DNA from: an uncultured Litoreibacter sp.
GTDB lineage: Bacteria > Pseudomonadota > Alphaproteobacteria > Rhodobacterales > Rhodobacteraceae
Length of the DNA: 64,000 bases
Direction of reading: 5' to 3'
Assembly (NCBI RefSeq): GCF_947501785.1
Contig: NZ_CANMXB010000001.1
Coordinates: 1,879,048-1,943,047, forward strand
A program made the position numbers and the translations under genes. Shown in pieces: positions 61,270 to 64,000 of the stretch. The stretch's first letter is position 1; the number at the start of each line of letters is the position of its first letter. The notes beneath the pieces are model-generated. The model was not told the DNA's origin and did not search any database. It worked only from the letters and a program-made list of their open reading frames with translations.

Positions 61270-62004
61270 CTAAACGTGCTGAGCGCCGTTTACCTCGATC
61301 TCTGTGCCGGAAATGTAGCTCGATTCATCAGAGCAAAGGAAATGGATTGCGGCGGCGACTTCTTCAGGTTGGCCCAGCCGACGCATGGGCAATTCGTCAA
61401 CGATTTTGTCAGTGCCTGGCGACAAGATCGCAGTCTCAACCTCCCCCGGCGCAATGGCGTTTACTCTGACGCCCAAAGGCCCGAAATCATGCGCCATTTC
61501 CCGTGTCAGTGCGGTAAGGGCCGCTTTTGACGTGGCATAGGCCGCGCCAGCGAAGGGATGCACCCGGCTTCCCGCAATGGATGTGACATTTACGACTGAG
61601 CCGCGCGCATTTGCCAGTTCCTCCCGCATCCCGCGCGCCAGAACGACCGAGGCAAAGAAATTCACATGAAACACATGGCCCCAGGTTCGCAGGTCCGTAT
61701 CAAGGGTGTTCAATCGCGCGCCCTCTTCGCCCTTCGGCGAAATGCCCGCGTTATTCACCAAAGCATGTAGCTTCCCATTCAGCCTGCCGCGAATATCCTG
61801 GATGGCCTCAATCGTGTTTTTGGGGTCGGACAGGTCAACCTGCACATGGTTTTCGGCCCCCCCACCCCACGGGCATTCCTCTGGGAAAGCATGTCTCGAA
61901 CAGGTGATGACGCGCCACCCCTCAGCGTTGAAACGCCGCACAGTCGCATGGCCGATGCCGCGACTTGCCCCGGTTAGCACAAGAATTCTCTGTTCATCGC
62001 TCAT
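61270..62004 (-). CDS. Short-chain dehydrogenase/reductase
   Basis: A 244-residue classical SDR: cofactor motif [13 protein letters not shown] near residue 10, NNAGIS near 83, catalytic Ser in [10 protein letters not shown] near 140, Y-x-x-x-K in [10 protein letters not shown] near 154, and the C-terminal [16 protein letters not shown]. The ATG at 62004 was preferred over one seven codons upstream. It lies on the opposite strand between engB and argB, an insertion into an otherwise plus-strand housekeeping run. The substrate is unknown. Confidence 0.88.
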   Translation of the reverse strand: MSDEQRILVLTGASRGIGHATVRRFNAEGWRVITCSRHAFPEECPWGGGAENHVQVDLSDPKNTIEAIQDIRGRLNGKLHALVNNAGISPKGEEGARLNTLDTDLRTWGHVFHVNFFASVVLARGMREELANARGSVVNVTSIAGSRVHPFAGAAYATSKAALTALTREMAHDFGPLGVRVNAIAPGEVETAILSPGTDKIVDELPMRRLGQPEEVAAAIHFLCSDESSYISGTEIEVNGAQHV

Positions 62005-62124
62005 GCCGGCACCTCTTTCACGCAAACCCTAACGCGACGGCGCGGAATTACAATGCGGGGCCGCCGGGCTTGGCAGGGCTACGCGCAAAGGCTAACAGGG
62101 GGCTGCATATTGTTGGAAACACTG

Positions 62125-62988
62125 ATGAAAAAGCAGACATCCATGAACCAAGACTGGATCGCCACAGCCCGCACCTTGTCCGAGGCACTGCCCTACCTGC
62201 AGCGCTATTCCGGGGCGACTGTTGTCATTAAGCTCGGCGGGCACGCCATGGGCAGCGACGCGGGCATGGCAAGCTTCGCGCGAGACGTCACCTTGATGCG
62301 CCAGGTGGGCATCAACCCGGTGGTGGTGCATGGCGGCGGGCCGATGATCAATGAGATGCTCGACAAGCTCGGCGTCAAAACCGAGTTCGTCGACGGCAAA
62401 CGGGTCACGGATGCCGCGACCGTCGAAGTGGTTGAAATGGTGCTGTCTGGACAAGTGGGCAAACGCATCGTGCAAGCGATCAACGATCAGGGCGGCCGCG
62501 CGGCTGGATTATCGGGCAAGGACGCCAACATGATCGTCTGCGAGCCTAGCGATCCTCGGCTGGGTTTGGTGGGTGAGCCGACACAGGTTGATACCGGCCT
62601 TATAAAACAGATGTTTGCGGCTGGTGTCATTCCCGTCGTAGCCCCCCTCGGGACAGGCAAAAACGGCGAGACCTACAACATCAACGGAGACACCGCAGCC
62701 GGGGCAATCGCCGCTGCGCTGGACGCAGATCGCCTTCTTTTGCTGACTGACGTCTCGGGCGTAAAGGGGGCGGATGGTGAGGTTTTGACCGAGCTTTCGG
62801 CAAAAGACATCGACGCAATGACGGCTGACGGTACGATTGCAGGGGGGATGATCCCCAAAACCGAAACTGCGCTGTCAGCCCTCAAAGGCGGGACCAGAGC
62901 GGTGGTCATACTTGATGGGCGTGCGCCCAATGCATGCCTGCTTGAGCTGTTTACCGAACATGGCGCGGGCTCGATCATCCGGCTGTAG
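62125..62988 (+). CDS. argB: Acetylglutamate kinase
   Basis: A 287-residue amino-acid kinase, second step of arginine synthesis (phosphorylation of N-acetylglutamate). Typical parts are [11 protein letters not shown] near residue 37, [17 protein letters not shown] near 67, [23 protein letters not shown] near 92, [16 protein letters not shown] near 186, and GGMIPK near 240. The ATG at 62125 matches the N-terminus of family members in related bacteria ([12 protein letters not shown]); ATG 62143 is an alternative. Confidence 0.95.
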   Translation: MKKQTSMNQDWIATARTLSEALPYLQRYSGATVVIKLGGHAMGSDAGMASFARDVTLMRQVGINPVVVHGGGPMINEMLDKLGVKTEFVDGKRVTDAATVEVVEMVLSGQVGKRIVQAINDQGGRAAGLSGKDANMIVCEPSDPRLGLVGEPTQVDTGLIKQMFAAGVIPVVAPLGTGKNGETYNINGDTAAGAIAAALDADRLLLLTDVSGVKGADGEVLTELSAKDIDAMTADGTIAGGMIPKTETALSALKGGTRAVVILDGRAPNACLLELFTEHGAGSIIRL

Positions 62989-63060
62989 GTTCACGCAAAC
63001 GTGGTGGTCCTGCGTCACCGCGCCTCTTGCCTGCCAGCAGGCGGGCTGTAGGTTTGGCGC

Positions 63061-63855
63061 ATGGAAAACGAAACTCTCCTCCGATTTGGCGTCTTTCTGG
63101 GCCTATTTGCGCTTCTCGCGTTGGTTGAAGCGGTCATGCCGCGCAGGGAGCGGAGCCAAACCCGCCAAGCTCGGTGGGTGACGAATTGGGGCATCACGAT
63201 CGCGAACACGGTTTTGCTGAATGTCATGGCCTTTGCGCTGCCCCTGCTCGCTGTCGGTGCGGCAATTGACGCAGGAAACCAGGGCTGGGGTCTGTTTAAC
63301 AGCGTGTCACTTCCGCTGGCACTGGAGATCATCCTGGCCATTCTAATTCTCGATTTTTTCATTTGGCTACAGCATCTTATTACCCATAAGGTGCCGATCC
63401 TTTGGAGACTGCATCAGGTTCATCACGCCGATGTCGATATTGATGTGACCACGGCCATCCGGTTCCATCCGCTGGAAATCGCCTTGTCAATGCTGCTCAA
63501 GATCGGGCTGGTTTACCTGCTGGGGCCAGCCGCTGTGGCGGTGATCTTGTTCGAGGTGATCCTGAATGGCACCGCTATGTTCAACCACGCCAATATCAAA
63601 CTGCCCCTGTGGCTGGACGCCATTGTGCGCCGGGTGATGGTGACGCCTGACATGCACCGCGTGCACCATTCAGTGCATCGCCATGAGCATGACAGCAATT
63701 ATGGCTTCGCTCTGTCGATCTGGGACCGGATGTTCCGCACCTATATTCCGCAACCAGCTGAGGGGCATGACGACATGAAAATCGGGCTTCAATGGCAAGA
63801 TGACCGACCATCCAAGTTGGGCTGGAGTCTTGCCCTGCCCTTCTTGAGAAGGTGA
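63061..63855 (+). CDS. Sterol desaturase / fatty acid hydroxylase family protein
   Basis: A 264-residue membrane protein with about four hydrophobic segments and the di-iron histidine boxes of the fatty-acid-hydroxylase superfamily: HLITHKVPILWRLHQVHHAD near residue 103-122, and MHRVHHSVHRHEHDSNYG near 196-213. Members hydroxylate or desaturate lipids at the membrane. The start is 72 bp after argB. Its stop overlaps the following partial gene. Confidence 0.88.
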   Translation: MENETLLRFGVFLGLFALLALVEAVMPRRERSQTRQARWVTNWGITIANTVLLNVMAFALPLLAVGAAIDAGNQGWGLFNSVSLPLALEIILAILILDFFIWLQHLITHKVPILWRLHQVHHADVDIDVTTAIRFHPLEIALSMLLKIGLVYLLGPAAVAVILFEVILNGTAMFNHANIKLPLWLDAIVRRVMVTPDMHRVHHSVHRHEHDSNYGFALSIWDRMFRTYIPQPAEGHDDMKIGLQWQDDRPSKLGWSLALPFLRR

Positions 63856-64000
63856 CCTACGCAGAGATCGAGCGGTTGGCGGAGGTTAACAACCTCTTAA
63901 TTTTGGGCGGCATTCACCCTGAAAACAAAGAACATTTGCCTGAGTGGTGCGAAACTCTTGTTCTTTTGGGACCAACTTCCGACTTTTGGGCCGATTTTTC
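63852..64000 (+). CDS. Start of a ferredoxin-like protein, 3' partial
   Basis: A GTG at 63852, overlapping the previous stop, opens a frame free of stops to the window end (49 codons). The start TYAEIERLAEVNNLLILGGIHP followed by CETLVLLGPTSDFWADF resembles the N-terminus of small iron-sulfur ferredoxin-family proteins seen after this gene in relatives, but the cysteine clusters lie beyond the window. Identity is tentative. Confidence 0.5.
   Translation, partial: MTYAEIERLAEVNNLLILGGIHPENKEHLPEWCETLVLLGPTSDFWADF

Overview
The window looks like a chromosomal segment of a marine-type alphaproteobacterium of the family Rhodobacteraceae (Roseobacter group). The reasons are the GC-rich coding, the order rpmH-rnpA-yidD ... 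yidC-MOSC-engB ... argB, the many TRAP and tripartite tricarboxylate (TTT) transporters, and the general look of the proteins. No read-out of taxonomy was possible beyond this recognition. No CRISPR array, prophage, insertion sequence or replication origin was seen.

Layout. (1) 1-3051: the end of a serine-cycle operon, mtkB (cut by the window edge), a hydroxypyruvate-reductase-type dehydrogenase and glyA, followed by a structured intergenic stretch (3052-3546). (2) 3547-23719: a large catabolic region. A five-gene minus-strand unit (DUF1185, alpha/beta hydrolase, flavin reductase, luciferase-like monooxygenase, aldehyde dehydrogenase) lies beside an eight-gene minus-strand unit (RutE-like nitroreductase, OsmC, TRAP transporter dctP-Q-M, intradiol dioxygenase, HMGL-like enzyme, GntR regulator). 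Divergent from the latter are a YciI protein and an MhpA-like hydroxylase. A GST-sulfatase pair and a TAXI-type TRAP transporter follow. Together they suggest uptake and ring cleavage of one or more aromatic or heterocyclic compounds. (3) 23775-36420: an alginate-oligosaccharide system. A GntR regulator, MATE exporter and ManD/RspA-like dehydratase face an operon for an AlgS-M1-M2-Q ABC importer, a PL15-type exo-lyase, KdgF and two candidate DEH reductases. (4) 36421-41153: a gene-poor accessory stretch with a cupin/Lrp pair and a run of small exported proteins, one of them broken by an in-frame stop. (5) 41154-50357: a tricarboxylate module (TctC, a TctA-TctB fusion, PrpF, D-2-hydroxyacid dehydrogenase, TcuA-like flavoprotein) with its divergent TctD-TctE two-component system. 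(6) 50587-64000: a tRNA-Arg(ACG) and then mostly housekeeping genes: a sensor kinase, a MerA-like flavoprotein with a TVP38 protein, rpmH, rnpA, yidD, ttcA, an EAL protein, yidC, MOSC, engB, an SDR, argB, a sterol-desaturase-family protein and the start of a further gene.

Regulation visible in the sequence: GTATAC-centred operators occur at three promoters (8393, 27301-27345, 43851), consistent with FCD-type GntR repressors, two of which are encoded here. A different operator type with an AAATCGAT core occurs at two divergent promoters (15734 and 20178). Hairpins lie between the genes for the solute-binding proteins and their downstream partners in both the alginate and TTT operons.
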